The translations under genes and the position numbers were made by a program. A stretch of DNA of 63,026 bases from Sphingomonas sp. (GTDB taxonomy: Bacteria > Pseudomonadota > Alphaproteobacteria > Sphingomonadales > Sphingomonadaceae), in contig JAICXF010000003.1 in the NCBI GenBank assembly GCA_025981625.1, positions 1 to 63,026 of the forward strand, read 5' to 3'. The notes beneath the pieces were generated by a model. It did not search any database. It had not been told where the DNA came from and was given only the letters and a program-made list of their open reading frames with translations. This document shows positions 42,552-51,625 of this stretch, in pieces. Within the stretch, counting starts at the first letter, position 1. Each line of letters opens with the position of its first letter.

Positions 42552-42620
42552 CGTCATTGCGAGCGCAGCGAAGCAATCCACTCTGGATTGCCGCGTCGCC
42601 TGCGGCTCCTCGCAATGACG
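42552..42620. repeat. Palindromic repeat filling the murD/mraY gap
   Basis: 69 nt with perfect 12-bp ends CGTCATTGCGAG / CTCGCAATGACG and inner AAGCAATCCA/TGGATTG arms. It takes up most of the 82 nt between mraY stop and murD start. This is the common 'CGTCATTGCGAGCGCAGCG' dispersed element, a different family from the others in this cluster. Confidence 0.8.
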
Positions 42621-42629
42621 AGGGATAGG

Positions 42630-43700
42630 TCACCGCAGCTTCAGGGTGCTGAGGCCCGCCAGGGCGAGCACGAAGCTGATGATCCAGAAACGGATCACGA
42701 CGGTCGGCTCGGACCAGCCGAGCTGCTCGAAATGGTGGTGAATCGGAGCCATCAGGAAGACGCGCTTGCCGGTTCTTTTGTAGACCGCGACCTGGATCAC
42801 GACCGACAGCGCCTCGACCACGAAGATCCCGCCGACGATTGCCAGCACGAACTCGTGGTGGGTGGCGACCGCGACGGCGCCCAGCGCTCCGCCAAGGGCA
42901 AGGCTCCCGGTATCGCCCATGAAAACGGCGGCTGGCGGCGCATTGAACCACAGGAAAGCGAGGCCCGCGCCAATGATCGCCAGCAGCAGCACCGTGAGGT
43001 CGCCCGCCCCCGGCACGTGCGGGATGCCGAGATAAGTCGCGAACTTCACGTTGCCGACGAGGTAGGTGATCAGCAGGAAGGCGATACTGGCGATGATCAC
43101 CGGCATGGTGGCGAGGCCATCGAGGCCGTCGGTCAGGTTCACGGCATTGCCGAATGCGACGATCACGAAGGCGCCGAACAGGATATAGAAATACCCAAGG
43201 TCGACGACCGTCTCCTTGACGAACGGCAGGTGAAGCCCGGTGCCGCCGGTCCGCACCATCAGCCAGGTCGCGACGCCGGCGATGAGGAATTCGAGCGCCA
43301 GCCGAGTTTTGCCGGACAGCCCGGCGTGATGCGCTTTCCTGACCTTGTCGTAATCGTCGAGGAACCCGATCAGCCCGAAGCCGGCGGTCACCAGGAGGCA
43401 CGCCCAGACGTAGGGATTGCGCAGGTCCATCCACAACAGGACCGAGATGGCGACCGAGGTCAGGATCAGCAGGCCGCCCATGGTCGGCGTGCCGCGCTTG
43501 GCGAGGTGGCTTTGCGGGCCGTCGGTGCGGATCGGCTGGCCCTTCCCCTGTTTCATTCGCAGAAAGCTGATGAACTTCGGCCCGAGCAGCAGACCGATCA
43601 GCAGCGCCGTCGCGCTCGCCGCGCCCGCCCGGAAGCTGATGTAGCGGATGAGGTTGAGTGCGCCGGGGAAGCCGAGCTGCTCGGCGATCAGGTAGAGCAT
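42630..43700 (-). CDS. mraY: Phospho-N-acetylmuramoyl-pentapeptide transferase
   Basis: 356 aa, ten-span enzyme that makes lipid I. Motifs: [27 protein letters not shown] with the conserved loop, [22 protein letters not shown] (catalytic D-D), [17 protein letters not shown] (nucleophile region) and [19 protein letters not shown], followed by HHHFEQLGW. Start ATG 43700; murF stop lies inside its first codons (overlap 43688-43700). Confidence 0.97.
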   Translation of the reverse strand: MLYLIAEQLGFPGALNLIRYISFRAGAASATALLIGLLLGPKFISFLRMKQGKGQPIRTDGPQSHLAKRGTPTMGGLLILTSVAISVLLWMDLRNPYVWACLLVTAGFGLIGFLDDYDKVRKAHHAGLSGKTRLALEFLIAGVATWLMVRTGGTGLHLPFVKETVVDLGYFYILFGAFVIVAFGNAVNLTDGLDGLATMPVIIASIAFLLITYLVGNVKFATYLGIPHVPGAGDLTVLLLAIIGAGLAFLWFNAPPAAVFMGDTGSLALGGALGAVAVATHHEFVLAIVGGIFVVEALSVVIQVAVYKRTGKRVFLMAPIHHHFEQLGWSEPTVVIRFWIISFVLALAGLSTLKLR

Positions 43701-45076
43701 GCCGGCTCCTTTGCCATGCTCTCGACCAGCTTTGCGAGACCGACGCTGTTGCTCGCCTTGACGAGCACCGCATCGCCGGCACGGACCATCCGGCGAAGGG
43801 CGGCGGTGGCTTGCTCGACCGTCTCGACCCGATCGATCGGCAGGCGACCACCAAGGGCTTCGTTCAGCGGCTGCATCTCGTCACCGATGAGGATGAGTTC
43901 GTCGACGTGCGCCGACAGGACAGCAGGGGCGAGGTCGGCGTGCAGCCGCCCGCCATGTTCGCCCAGTTCGCGCATCGGCCCCAGCACGGCAATGCGCCGC
44001 TGGACATCGCGTTCCTCGCCGAGGCTCTTGAGCGTCGCCGCCATCGAGGCCGGATTGGCGTTATAGCTCTCGTCAATGAGGACCAATTCGCCGCCATCGA
44101 GCGCGATGATGTGCCGCTGCCCGCGGCCTTTGAGGCCCCCAAGGTCGGCAAGAGCCAGCCCGGCGAGGGCCACGTCAGCGCCGACTGCCTCGATCGCGGT
44201 CAGCACCGCGAGCGCGTTCGACACCCAATGCTCGCCGCGCTGGGAAATGGTGAAGGTGAGCTCGCGCTCCAGCAAGGATGCGCTGATCAGGCTTCCGCCG
44301 GTCTCCGCCGCGACGGCATGCACCGCGTGGACGTCGGCATCTCCGCTGCCGAAGGTGATGATCCGTTCGGCGTGTCGCCGCGCCGCCTTCACCAGGGGGT
44401 CGCGGTGGGGGGTCTCATTGGGGACGATCGCGACGCCGTGCGGCTCGAGGCCTTCGAAGATCTCCGCCTTGGCCTCAGCGATCGCTTCCTCGGAACCGAG
44501 GTTCTCGATGTGCGCGGGAGCGATGGCGGTGATCAGCGCGACGTGGGGGCGCACCTGAGCCGTCAGCGCGCGGATTTCGCCGGCATTGTTCATGCCCATC
44601 TCGAACACCGCGAAGTCGACCTCGCGCGGCATCCGAGCGAGGCTGAGCGGCACGCCGGTGTGGTTGTTGTAGCTCTTCACCGAACGGTGGACCCTGCCCG
44701 GGCGGTTGCGGCCGAGCGCGGCGTAGAGCGCTTCCTTGGTGCTGGTCTTCCCGACCGAGCCGGTCACCCCGAAGATCGTCGCTCGGCTGCGTTCCCGCGA
44801 AGCCCGGCCGAGCGCCTGTAGCGCGGCGAATGTGTCCTCCACCAGCACGTGCGGTCCGCTCACCGGCTGAGAGACGATTGCCCCAGCGGCACCGGAGGCG
44901 AATGCACCGTCCACGAACTTGTGACCGTCGTGAACCGTGCCCGGCATGGCGACGAACAGGTCGCCTGACTGCACCTCACGGCTGTCGAACGTCACTCCCG
45001 AGACTTCGAACGTCCGGCTCGCGCGTCCGCCGGTCGCGGCGGCGATTTCATCGGAGGTCCACAGGGGGGGCGTCAC
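43688..45076 (-). CDS. murF: UDP-MurNAc-tripeptide–D-Ala-D-Ala ligase
   Basis: 462 aa Mur ligase adding D-Ala-D-Ala. [61 protein letters not shown] and [20 protein letters not shown] are the family motifs. Start GTG 45076 ([17 protein letters not shown]): upstream in-frame codons to 45340 are the translation of a palindromic element and of the murE end, so I reject them. The 3' end overlaps mraY by 13 nt. Confidence 0.95.
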   Translation of the reverse strand: MTPPLWTSDEIAAATGGRASRTFEVSGVTFDSREVQSGDLFVAMPGTVHDGHKFVDGAFASGAAGAIVSQPVSGPHVLVEDTFAALQALGRASRERSRATIFGVTGSVGKTSTKEALYAALGRNRPGRVHRSVKSYNNHTGVPLSLARMPREVDFAVFEMGMNNAGEIRALTAQVRPHVALITAIAPAHIENLGSEEAIAEAKAEIFEGLEPHGVAIVPNETPHRDPLVKAARRHAERIITFGSGDADVHAVHAVAAETGGSLISASLLERELTFTISQRGEHWVSNALAVLTAIEAVGADVALAGLALADLGGLKGRGQRHIIALDGGELVLIDESYNANPASMAATLKSLGEERDVQRRIAVLGPMRELGEHGGRLHADLAPAVLSAHVDELILIGDEMQPLNEALGGRLPIDRVETVEQATAALRRMVRAGDAVLVKASNSVGLAKLVESMAKEPACST

Positions 45077-45080
45077 AGCT

Positions 45081-45185
45081 CCCCCTCCCGCTTGCGGGAG
45101 GCCGCCGGGGGGTGGGCCCGACCGAATCGACGTGCCCACCCCTTCGCCGCTTCGCGGCTCTTCCCCTCCCGCAAGCAGTAGGGGG
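45081..45185. repeat. 105-bp palindromic element in the murE/murF gap
   Basis: Second copy of the element at 37284-37388. Arms 45081-45101 and 45163-45185 contain CTCCCGCTTGCGGGAG and CCTCCCGCAAGC; the centre shares GGGTGGGCCCG, CACCCC and CGCCGCT blocks with the first copy. It fills nearly all of the 127 nt between murE stop and murF start. Confidence 0.8.
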
Positions 45186-45203
45186 TAGTCGCTCGCACCC
45201 CGC

Positions 45204-46619
45204 TCAAGCGGCGCACTCCCGTGCCACCAGGGCGTCGTCGAACGGCAGCACCTTGTCGCCGATGACCTGACCGGTCTCGTGGCCCTTGCCGGCGAGCAGG
45301 ATGATGTCGCCCTCGCGAGCGAGATGAATCGCCTGCGCAATCGCTTCGCGGCGGCCCGCGACTTCGGTCGCTCCGCAGGCGCCCGCCAGCACGGCGCGGC
45401 GGATCAGCGCGGGATCCTCGCTCCGCGGGTTGTCGTCGGTGACAATGACGGCGTCCGATAGCCGCGCGGCGACGGCACCCATCTGCGGCCTTTTGCCCTG
45501 ATCGCGGTCGCCACCCGCGCCGAAGACGGTGATCAAGCGACCCACTACGTGGGGCCGGAGCGCGGCGATGGCCGCTTCGAGGGCATCGGGCGTATGGGCG
45601 TAATCGACGTAAACCGGAACGCCCGAGCGGCTGATGACGGCGCGCTCCAGTCGTCCGCGAACCGGCGCGACCCGCTGCATGGCGGCGAACGTCGTCGCCC
45701 AATCACCACCAGTCGCAAGCACCAAAGCCGCAGCGGTGAGCACATTGGCCGCCTGGTAGGCGCCGATCAGCGGCAGCGCGAGGCGGTGGGTTTTGCCCTC
45801 ATGCTTAAGGATCAGAGTCTGGCCGAGCGCGGTGGGGCTTTGCTCGATCAGCCGGATCGTATTGCCCTTGCGGCCAACCGTCAGCAGATCGTGGCCCCGC
45901 GCACGCGACCGCTCGATCACTTCGTCAGACTTGGCGTCATCGGTCCACACGACCGCTGGCCTGCCCGCCGGCAGCAGCTCATCGAACAGCCGCATCTTGG
46001 CCTCGAAATACTGATCCATCGTGCCGTGGTAATCGAGATGGTCGCGGCTGAAATTGGTGAAGGCGGCGGCCGCGAGGGGAACGCCCTCGGCTCGGTGCTG
46101 GTCGAGGCCGTGGCTCGAAGCCTCATAGGCGACATGGCTGATGCCCATGCGCTGGAGACCCGCCATGTTGTTGAGAAACGTGACGATGTCGGGCGTCGTC
46201 AGGCCCGTGGACACCTGCTCGTCCGACGTAGTCACGCCGAGGGTCCCGATCGACGCCGAGCGATGGCCCGACATCCGCCAGATCTGCCGCGTCATCTCGA
46301 CGGTCGAGGTCTTGCCGTTGGTGCCGGTCACGGCGACGACCGTCTCCGGATAAGGCGCGTAGAATTTCGCCGCCAGCTGGGCGAACAGGCGGCGCGGCTC
46401 CCGATCCGAAAGCAACGGGACGCGGCTCACCTCCGCTTCCGGCCGAGCGACGACCGCAACGGCGCCGCGATCGACCGCCTGGCCGATAAAGTCCTCGCCG
46501 TTGAACAGGGCGCCCCTGAACGCCCCGAACACGCTTCCGGAAACCACCTTGCGATGATCGATGGCAAAGCCGGTCACTTCGGAATCATGATCGACGGCGG
46601 CGATGTCGCGCAGCTTCAC
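45204..46619 (-). CDS. murE: UDP-MurNAc-dipeptide–meso-DAP ligase
   Basis: 471 aa, GTG start. Adds meso-diaminopimelate: the TDDNPRSEDP loop carries DNPR, diagnostic of the meso-DAP-type enzyme. Other motifs: VVAVTGTNGKTSTVEMTRQI, YEASSHGLDQHR, FTNFSRDHLDYHGTMDQYFEAK, VDYAHTPDALEAAIAALRP and LLAGKGHETGQ. It starts 5 nt after ftsI. Confidence 0.96.
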   Translation of the reverse strand: MKLRDIAAVDHDSEVTGFAIDHRKVVSGSVFGAFRGALFNGEDFIGQAVDRGAVAVVARPEAEVSRVPLLSDREPRRLFAQLAAKFYAPYPETVVAVTGTNGKTSTVEMTRQIWRMSGHRSASIGTLGVTTSDEQVSTGLTTPDIVTFLNNMAGLQRMGISHVAYEASSHGLDQHRAEGVPLAAAAFTNFSRDHLDYHGTMDQYFEAKMRLFDELLPAGRPAVVWTDDAKSDEVIERSRARGHDLLTVGRKGNTIRLIEQSPTALGQTLILKHEGKTHRLALPLIGAYQAANVLTAAALVLATGGDWATTFAAMQRVAPVRGRLERAVISRSGVPVYVDYAHTPDALEAAIAALRPHVVGRLITVFGAGGDRDQGKRPQMGAVAARLSDAVIVTDDNPRSEDPALIRRAVLAGACGATEVAGRREAIAQAIHLAREGDIILLAGKGHETGQVIGDKVLPFDDALVARECAA

Positions 46620-46624
46620 GCCGG

Positions 46625-48352
46625 TCAGTCCTTCTTCGCGTCTGCTTTGGCGTCCTGAACGTAGGGCAGCACTTCCGCCATATTGGGCTCGCGGTTGATG
46701 TCCGGCGCAACGCCGAGCATCGGCGCGATCCGGCTGACCGTCTTGCTTACCACGGGCGCGACGTTCCAGCCCGCCGTGGTGAAGCCAAATGTCTCGGGAG
46801 TCGCCTTGGGTTCGTCGAGCATGACGACGATCACATAGCGCGGGTCGTCCATCGGGAACACACCGGCGAAGCTGGTGAGGTTGATGGTCTGGCTGTAGTG
46901 CCCGTTGATCAGCTTCTGGGCGGTGCCGGTCTTGCCGCCGATCCGGTAGCCGGGAGCGTCAGCCTTCCGCCCGGTTCCCTTCATCACCACGAGCCGAAGC
47001 AGCGAGCGCATCCGGTAGCTGGTGTCGGCGGTAAACACGCGCCTGCCGGCCGGCAGTTCGTGGCCGGGGCCGATCTTCAGGATCGTCGGCGGATGATAGA
47101 TGCCGCCGTCGAACAGCGTGGCATAGCCCATCGCGAGCTGCAGCGGCGCCACCGCGATGCCCTGACCCAAACCGATGGTCATCGTCTCGAACGGTCCCCA
47201 GCGCGAACCGGGGGTCAGCGGATGGCCGCGCTCGCGAAGCTCGATCTCGGGCTTGTCGAGGAAGCCCATTTTCTTCAGCCACGCCTTCTGCCGCACCGTT
47301 CCCAGCTTGTCGGCGATCTGCGCCATCCCGATGTTCGAGCTTTCCATCATCACCTCGGCGATGGAGCACTGGCGCCCGAACGGATGGGTGTCGTGGACGA
47401 GGTGCCCGTAGGCGGGCAGGACCTCCGGACAGTTCATGATCTGCGCTGGTCCCGAAACCACGCCCGAATCCATCGCCATCGCAAGCGTGAACGGCTTGAA
47501 GGTGGAGCCGAGCTCGAACACGCCGAGGGTCGCCCGGTTGAACATCTGGTCGGGAGTCCCCTGCCCGGGCGCGTTCGGATTAAAGCTGGGGAGCGAGGTC
47601 ATCGCCAGCAGTTCGCCGGTGTGGACGTCCATCACCACGCCCGCGGCGCCGATCGCCGAGAAATGCTGCAGGGCGGCGCCGAGCTCGGTCTCGAGCGCCT
47701 GTTGCACCCGGCTATCGATCGACAGCACCACCGGCGCGCCGCGCGTCGCCGGGTCCAGCAACTGCTTGTCGAAAGCACGCTCGGCACCGGCGCCGCCATG
47801 CCCATCGATGCCGGTGAATCCCAAGACATGCGCAGCCAGCGTTGTCTGCGGATAAAGCCGGTCGGGCTCGCGTTCGATCGCCAGACCCGGCTCACCGATC
47901 GCGTTCACCGCCTCGACCAGCGCCGGCGAAGCGCGGCGGCGGAGATAGAAGAACGGCTTGTTGGAGCGGAGCAGCGCGAAATATTGTTGCTCGCTTTGTT
48001 CGGGCATCAATTGTGCGAGCCGGCCCGCAAGCGCGAGCTTGTCGCCGATGACTTTGTTGGGATGAACGGCAATCGTCCACGCGTCGATGGTCCGCGCCAG
48101 CGGCTCGCCGTTGCGATCGACGATATCGCCGCGATCCGGGACAAGTCCGCTGATTGCGTCCTTCCTGCCGGCATGATCGCCGAATGCCGCGAGATAGAGG
48201 ATTCGCAGGGCGATGATCGCGACAATGCCGGCGTAAACCAGCATCCCGAACATCAGCCGCTGGTGCATGACGGCAAGCAGCTGGCGGCGTTGGCCGACCA
48301 GTCGGAGCCGCTCGGGCCGTGGCGCGACGAGAGCGGGCGACGGTGCGTTCAT
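46625..48352 (-). CDS. ftsI: Septal transpeptidase FtsI (PBP3)
   Basis: 575 aa class B penicillin-binding protein. One N-terminal helix (MLVYAGIVAIIALRILYLAA), pedestal with RGDIVDRNGEPLARTIDAW, and transpeptidase with the nucleophile FELGSTFKPFTLA, the SxN MESSNIGMAQ and KTG in RIGGKTGTAQKL. The N-terminal cytoplasmic part is about 35 residues and basic. The ATG 48352 overlaps the ftsL stop. Confidence 0.96.
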   Translation of the reverse strand: MNAPSPALVAPRPERLRLVGQRRQLLAVMHQRLMFGMLVYAGIVAIIALRILYLAAFGDHAGRKDAISGLVPDRGDIVDRNGEPLARTIDAWTIAVHPNKVIGDKLALAGRLAQLMPEQSEQQYFALLRSNKPFFYLRRRASPALVEAVNAIGEPGLAIEREPDRLYPQTTLAAHVLGFTGIDGHGGAGAERAFDKQLLDPATRGAPVVLSIDSRVQQALETELGAALQHFSAIGAAGVVMDVHTGELLAMTSLPSFNPNAPGQGTPDQMFNRATLGVFELGSTFKPFTLAMAMDSGVVSGPAQIMNCPEVLPAYGHLVHDTHPFGRQCSIAEVMMESSNIGMAQIADKLGTVRQKAWLKKMGFLDKPEIELRERGHPLTPGSRWGPFETMTIGLGQGIAVAPLQLAMGYATLFDGGIYHPPTILKIGPGHELPAGRRVFTADTSYRMRSLLRLVVMKGTGRKADAPGYRIGGKTGTAQKLINGHYSQTINLTSFAGVFPMDDPRYVIVVMLDEPKATPETFGFTTAGWNVAPVVSKTVSRIAPMLGVAPDINREPNMAEVLPYVQDAKADAKKD

Positions 48353-49110
48353 CGTTCGGCGGCGACGTCCTTGTTGTGACCGAGATGCCTCGCCGGAAGC
48401 GGCGCGAGCGGGTCGAGTTTCGCAATCCGGACCGGCTTTGTCACCGATCTCGCCGGCGAAAAGCTGGGCTTATCCACCGATTTCTTGGCCGCCGCCGAAA
48501 CGACCTTCAGCGGCTTGTTCGCATGGGGATGGGCGGCCGCGAGGTCCGGCTTGGCTACGGATGATCTTGATGCCGGCCTAGCCGCCGTGGCCGGCTTATC
48601 CGCAGCTTTCGGGGTTGCCGGGGGCAATACGGCAACCAACCGCGCCGGAACCTCGCGCGATGGGATTTTCAAACTCGCCTGATGGAGCAGTCCGCCGGCC
48701 GGCTGGCTCGCCGGAGTACCGGAATCATCCGTCACCGGCTCACCCACCACCGGCTTCGCATGCTGCGGCGCAGGGGCCGAAGCGAGCACCACCGGCGCCT
48801 GGAAGTCGATCTTCTTCTCGGGCTGAGCGAGCCTTGCAAGCTCAAAGCCGCCCTTGACGAACTGGTCCGCCGCGGGCGCGGACAAGGCGAACGCGCCGGC
48901 GTTCCAGCGCTCGAGCTGGGACAGCCGCCCGCGCGTGCCAATCTCCGTCTGGAGCAGGCGCATGTCCTGCTGGGCGAGAACGATCCGGCCCTCGACATCC
49001 TCGAGCTGGGCGCGTTCCGACGCGACTCGGAGCGAAACCATGTAACAGCCAAGCGCCGCTCCGGCGCAGGTGGCGACCATGAACAGGGAGTGGAAGCTGC
49101 GGCTACTCAT
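48349..49110 (-). CDS. ftsL: FtsL-like divisome protein with long Ala/Pro/Lys tail
   Basis: 253 aa against about 100-130 for most FtsL. Residues 1-30 hold the membrane helix (FHSLFMVATCAGAALGCYMV), 32-65 a coiled-coil (SERAQLEDVEGRIVLAQQDM ... EIGTRGRLSQLERWN). The remaining 150 residues are a disordered Pro/Ala/Lys tail with repeated AKP, ARPAS, KPVR units. Position between rsmH and ftsI (4-nt overlaps on both sides) identifies it as FtsL. The extension is on the periplasmic side if topology is standard (inference). Confidence 0.85.
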   Translation of the reverse strand: MSSRSFHSLFMVATCAGAALGCYMVSLRVASERAQLEDVEGRIVLAQQDMRLLQTEIGTRGRLSQLERWNAGAFALSAPAADQFVKGGFELARLAQPEKKIDFQAPVVLASAPAPQHAKPVVGEPVTDDSGTPASQPAGGLLHQASLKIPSREVPARLVAVLPPATPKAADKPATAARPASRSSVAKPDLAAAHPHANKPLKVVSAAAKKSVDKPSFSPARSVTKPVRIAKLDPLAPLPARHLGHNKDVAAER

Positions 49111-50087
49111 TGCAGGCGTTCCCAGGATTGATTGTGGCGGGGTGGGGCAGAGGTTCGAACGGCGGAGCGAAGTCGCGCCGACCGCGCACGCGGATTAGCC
49201 GCAAGCTCGGACTCGGATGGCGAAACCGGCTTCGCGACACGCTCGAATGTCGGCTGGTTCGGATCGGAGAGCGTCGGGCGATGGCGCGAACCTGCCGGGG
49301 TTGCGCCGCTGCGCTCGCGCAGGAACCGCTTCACGATCCGGTCCTCGAGGCTGTGAAAGGTGACGACCGCGAGCCGCCCGCCTGGCTTCAGCGCGCGTTC
49401 CGCGGCCTCCAGCCCCTGCTCGAGCTCTTCGAGTTCGGCGTTGAGGTGGATTCGGATAGCCTGGAATGTGCGGGTCGCAGGATCGCTCTTCTGCCCAGGC
49501 CGGAATCCGGCCGCCCGGCGGACGATCGCCGCGAGCTCGGCCGTGCGCTCCACCGGACGGGCGGCGACGATGGCGCGCGCAATCGCCCGGGCGCGCGGCT
49601 CCTCCCCAAAGTCGCGCAAGACCCGGACGATCTCGGCCTCATCGGCCGAATTCAGATATTCGGCGGCGGTCAGGCCCGACTTGCTCATCCGCATGTCGAG
49701 CGGGCCGTCGCCCTGGAATGAAAAGCCGCGTTCCGGCCGGTCGAGCTGCATCGAGCTGACGCCGATATCGAGCGCGATTGCGTCAACCTGGCCGATGCCG
49801 CGTTCGGCGAGCAGCCGGTCCATCTGGCTGAACCGCTCTTCGATCAAGGACAGGCGCCCCGACTCGACGGCCTCGGGAGCGAGCGACTGTCCTGCTTGGA
49901 TCGCGTCGGGATCGCGGTCGAAGCCGATCACTCGGCCCGCGCCGCCGGCGAGCAGGGCACGGGTGTAGCCGCCCGCTCCGAAGGTGCCATCGACAACCGT
50001 ATCGCCGGACTGAAGCGCAAGCGCGGCGATCACTTCGTTGACCAGCACCGGCACGTGTGGGGCAATGTTGGCGCCGGTGCTGGTCAT
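49107..50087 (-). CDS. rsmH: 16S rRNA m4C1402 methyltransferase
   Basis: 326 aa SAM-dependent N4-methyltransferase acting on 16S rRNA C1402. HVPVLVNEVIAALALQSGDTVVDGTFGAGGYTRALLA-type motif I, VDAIALDIGVSSMQLDRPERGFSF (D-x-G-V-S-S), AIVAARPVERTAEL and VVTFHSLEDRIVKRFLRE. It ends in a basic tail of about 40 residues. The ATG 50087 overlaps the mraZ stop. Confidence 0.96.
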   Translation of the reverse strand: MTSTGANIAPHVPVLVNEVIAALALQSGDTVVDGTFGAGGYTRALLAGGAGRVIGFDRDPDAIQAGQSLAPEAVESGRLSLIEERFSQMDRLLAERGIGQVDAIALDIGVSSMQLDRPERGFSFQGDGPLDMRMSKSGLTAAEYLNSADEAEIVRVLRDFGEEPRARAIARAIVAARPVERTAELAAIVRRAAGFRPGQKSDPATRTFQAIRIHLNAELEELEQGLEAAERALKPGGRLAVVTFHSLEDRIVKRFLRERSGATPAGSRHRPTLSDPNQPTFERVAKPVSPSESELAANPRARSARLRSAVRTSAPPRHNQSWERLQ

Positions 50088-50578
50088 GAAACGCCTCGCT
50101 CTTCGAGGCGAAAACGGGCGATGTCCTTGAGGTCCTCGGGGATTCGAGAGTCGTCCAGGAGAAGCTGCGGGTTCCAGATCTGAAAGGTCTCGCCAGTGCC
50201 GAGGAACAGAGCGAGCTCGCCGATCTGGCCCTTGCGGCGCATCATCGGCGGAAACAGGATTCTTCCCGAACTGTCGTACGGCACTTCCTCGGTGGCGGCG
50301 AAGGCCATCAGGTTCCGCTGCTGATATTCGAGCTGCGCGTCCGGGCTGGTTTCTTCCTTCTCGAGCAGCCGTTCGAGCTTGGCGTGCTTCAGCGCCGCAT
50401 AGGCGGGGTCGTAGGCGCTGAGGCAGGGGAAGGCCTCATGCTTGGCAAGGACGATGGTGCGCGCATCGCCGCGGCGCTCGACGACGCCGCGAAGGAATGC
50501 GGGAATGGATACGCGGCCTTTCCCGTCGACCGCGTTCAGTGCGCTGCCCTGAAACAGATGCTCTAGCGCCACGTCCAA
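50084..50578 (-). CDS. mraZ: Transcriptional regulator MraZ
   Basis: 164 aa, heads the dcw operon. Two AbrB-like/MraZ repeats: the first LFQGSALNAVDGKGRVSIPAFLR, the second EEVPYDSSGRILFPPMMRRKG (conserved D-x-x-G-R). Start is TTG 50578 or GTG 50572; a GGGGAG site is 4 and 10 nt upstream respectively. MraZ binds repeated TGGG boxes upstream of its own gene; four 10-bp-spaced boxes occur at 50713-50746. Confidence 0.94.
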   Translation of the reverse strand: MDVALEHLFQGSALNAVDGKGRVSIPAFLRGVVERRGDARTIVLAKHEAFPCLSAYDPAYAALKHAKLERLLEKEETSPDAQLEYQQRNLMAFAATEEVPYDSSGRILFPPMMRRKGQIGELALFLGTGETFQIWNPQLLLDDSRIPEDLKDIARFRLEERGVS

Positions 50579-50712
50579 ACCACTCCCCGTTCGCAGCGCG
50601 CGAGCCAGGGATCGCGGATGCGCGCCATCGCACGCACCGCGTCAGGGTCGAATCAAAGGGTTAGCCCCCGCGCTACAGACATGTTGGTAACCCAACAGCG
50701 GGCGGGACACAA

Positions 50713-50746
50713 TGGGTTTTCACGGGAATGCGTGGGATTTCATGGC
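50713..50746 (+). promoter_or_regulatory. Putative MraZ operator: four 10-bp-spaced TGGG-like boxes
   Basis: TGGG at 50713, CGGG at 50723, TGGG at 50733 and TGGC at 50743, exactly 10 nt apart (one helix turn), 135-168 nt upstream of mraZ. Known MraZ operators are direct TGGGN repeats with 5-nt spacers. Here the boxes read on the strand opposite to mraZ. Confidence 0.55.
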
Positions 50747-50819
50747 CAAAGGCGGATTTCCGCGCCTTTTGGATGAGCGATGCTGGCCCTGTTCTTCTCC
50801 TGTTCTTGGGTGATCAGCC

Positions 50820-50828
50820 TGTGGATAA
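50820..50828 (-). promoter_or_regulatory. Consensus DnaA box upstream of mraZ
   Basis: TTATCCACA on the minus strand, exact, 242 nt upstream of mraZ. Matches the box upstream of ftsZ at 25010. Confidence 0.5.
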
Positions 50829-50890
50829 GTCTGTGGTTTGGCGAATCGCCGAGACCGGCGTGAAGGTACCGGCGCGATCCGTCGCCGACC

Positions 50891-51124
50891 CTACTTCTTG
50901 GCGGCGGCGCTGTTCTTCGTGTTGTCTGTCGCTCCGGGCGCTACGCCGAGTTCCGCGAGCGGCTCGCTTGGCTCGTTTTCCGTGGCCTGCTGCGTCGCCT
51001 TGGACACGTCCTCATGGCTCGACCGGCTGACGATCGATCCCAGAAGCACGAGCAGAAACGCGAAGGCGAGTCCGGTGAGCCCGATCCTGATGCGCTGAGC
51101 GCTGCTGCCGGCCTGATAGGGCAT
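50891..51124 (-). CDS. 77-aa single-pass membrane protein
   Basis: 77 aa. MPYQAGSSAQRIRIGLTG then a helix about 18-36 (LAFAFLLVLLGSIVSRSS), and a polar Glu/Ala/Pro/Thr-rich tail ending AAAKK. Not a named family I know. It lies upstream of the dcw control region on the same strand and could be co-transcribed or simply adjacent. It is divergent from the lipoprotein gene at 51212. Confidence 0.6.
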   Translation of the reverse strand: MPYQAGSSAQRIRIGLTGLAFAFLLVLLGSIVSRSSHEDVSKATQQATENEPSEPLAELGVAPGATDNTKNSAAAKK

Positions 51125-51211
51125 GGTCGTCGACGAACGCTATGTCCCACTTCGACAAGATGCAAGAACATCACCTTGACGCACGGGCCTTCGATAGTGA
51201 AGTGCGCTTCC

Positions 51212-51601
51212 ATGACTCGCACTCCCCTACTCTTCCTGCTTGCTGCGACCGCTGCGTTAGCCGGCTGCAACAAGGAAAATCACACCATTGTCGGGGGCGG
51301 CGATCCCGCCGACACCGACACCAACGTCGCGGCGAACGGCCCGGTCGCCCTCCCGCCGACGATTACCGCCAGCAAGGTCTATCGCTGCGCCGACAACAAG
51401 ATCGTCTATGTGGACTTCCTGTCGGACAACAAGACGGCGAACGTTCGTATCGACAAGAACGGCGGCCCGGTCCAGGTCACTGCTGCCGAGCCCGGCAAGC
51501 CGATGACCGCGGCGGGGGGCTATTCGCTCGAAGGCAGCGCATCGGATGCGTCGGTCAAGATCGCGCTTCCGGGTCACCCGGAGCAGAGCTGCAAGGCTTA
51601 G
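51212..51601 (+). CDS. Lipoprotein, MliC/PliC-like lysozyme-inhibitor fold
   Basis: 129 aa. The start ATG 51212 is chosen because it opens a lipoprotein signal MTRTPLLFLLAATAALAGC (lipobox LAGC, lipidated Cys19); longer upstream readings spoil it. The body has VYRCADNKIVYVDFLSDNKT ... GGYSLEGSASDASVKIAL ... EQSCKA, matching the beta-barrel pattern of MliC proteins, with a Cys pair likely disulfide-bonded. MliC inhibits C-type lysozymes; assignment rests on pattern only. A strong terminator follows 24 nt downstream. Confidence 0.75.
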   Translation: MTRTPLLFLLAATAALAGCNKENHTIVGGGDPADTDTNVAANGPVALPPTITASKVYRCADNKIVYVDFLSDNKTANVRIDKNGGPVQVTAAEPGKPMTAAGGYSLEGSASDASVKIALPGHPEQSCKA

Positions 51602-51625
51602 GCAGCCCAACATTCGTTTGATTTG

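Larger units (their letters stand above)
50579..50890. other. Control region upstream of the dcw operon (312 nt)
   Basis: No gene seen. It contains a 6-bp palindrome around 50683 (TGTTGG/CCAACA), the TGGG-type MraZ boxes at 50713-50746, and a consensus DnaA box at 50820-50828. The dcw promoter should lie between 50579 and 50712, but no strong -35/-10 pair was recognised. Confidence 0.6.

Noticed and set aside
45077..45340. N-terminal extension of murF
   Set aside because: Encoded by the palindromic element and the end of murE; MurF starts at [10 protein letters not shown].
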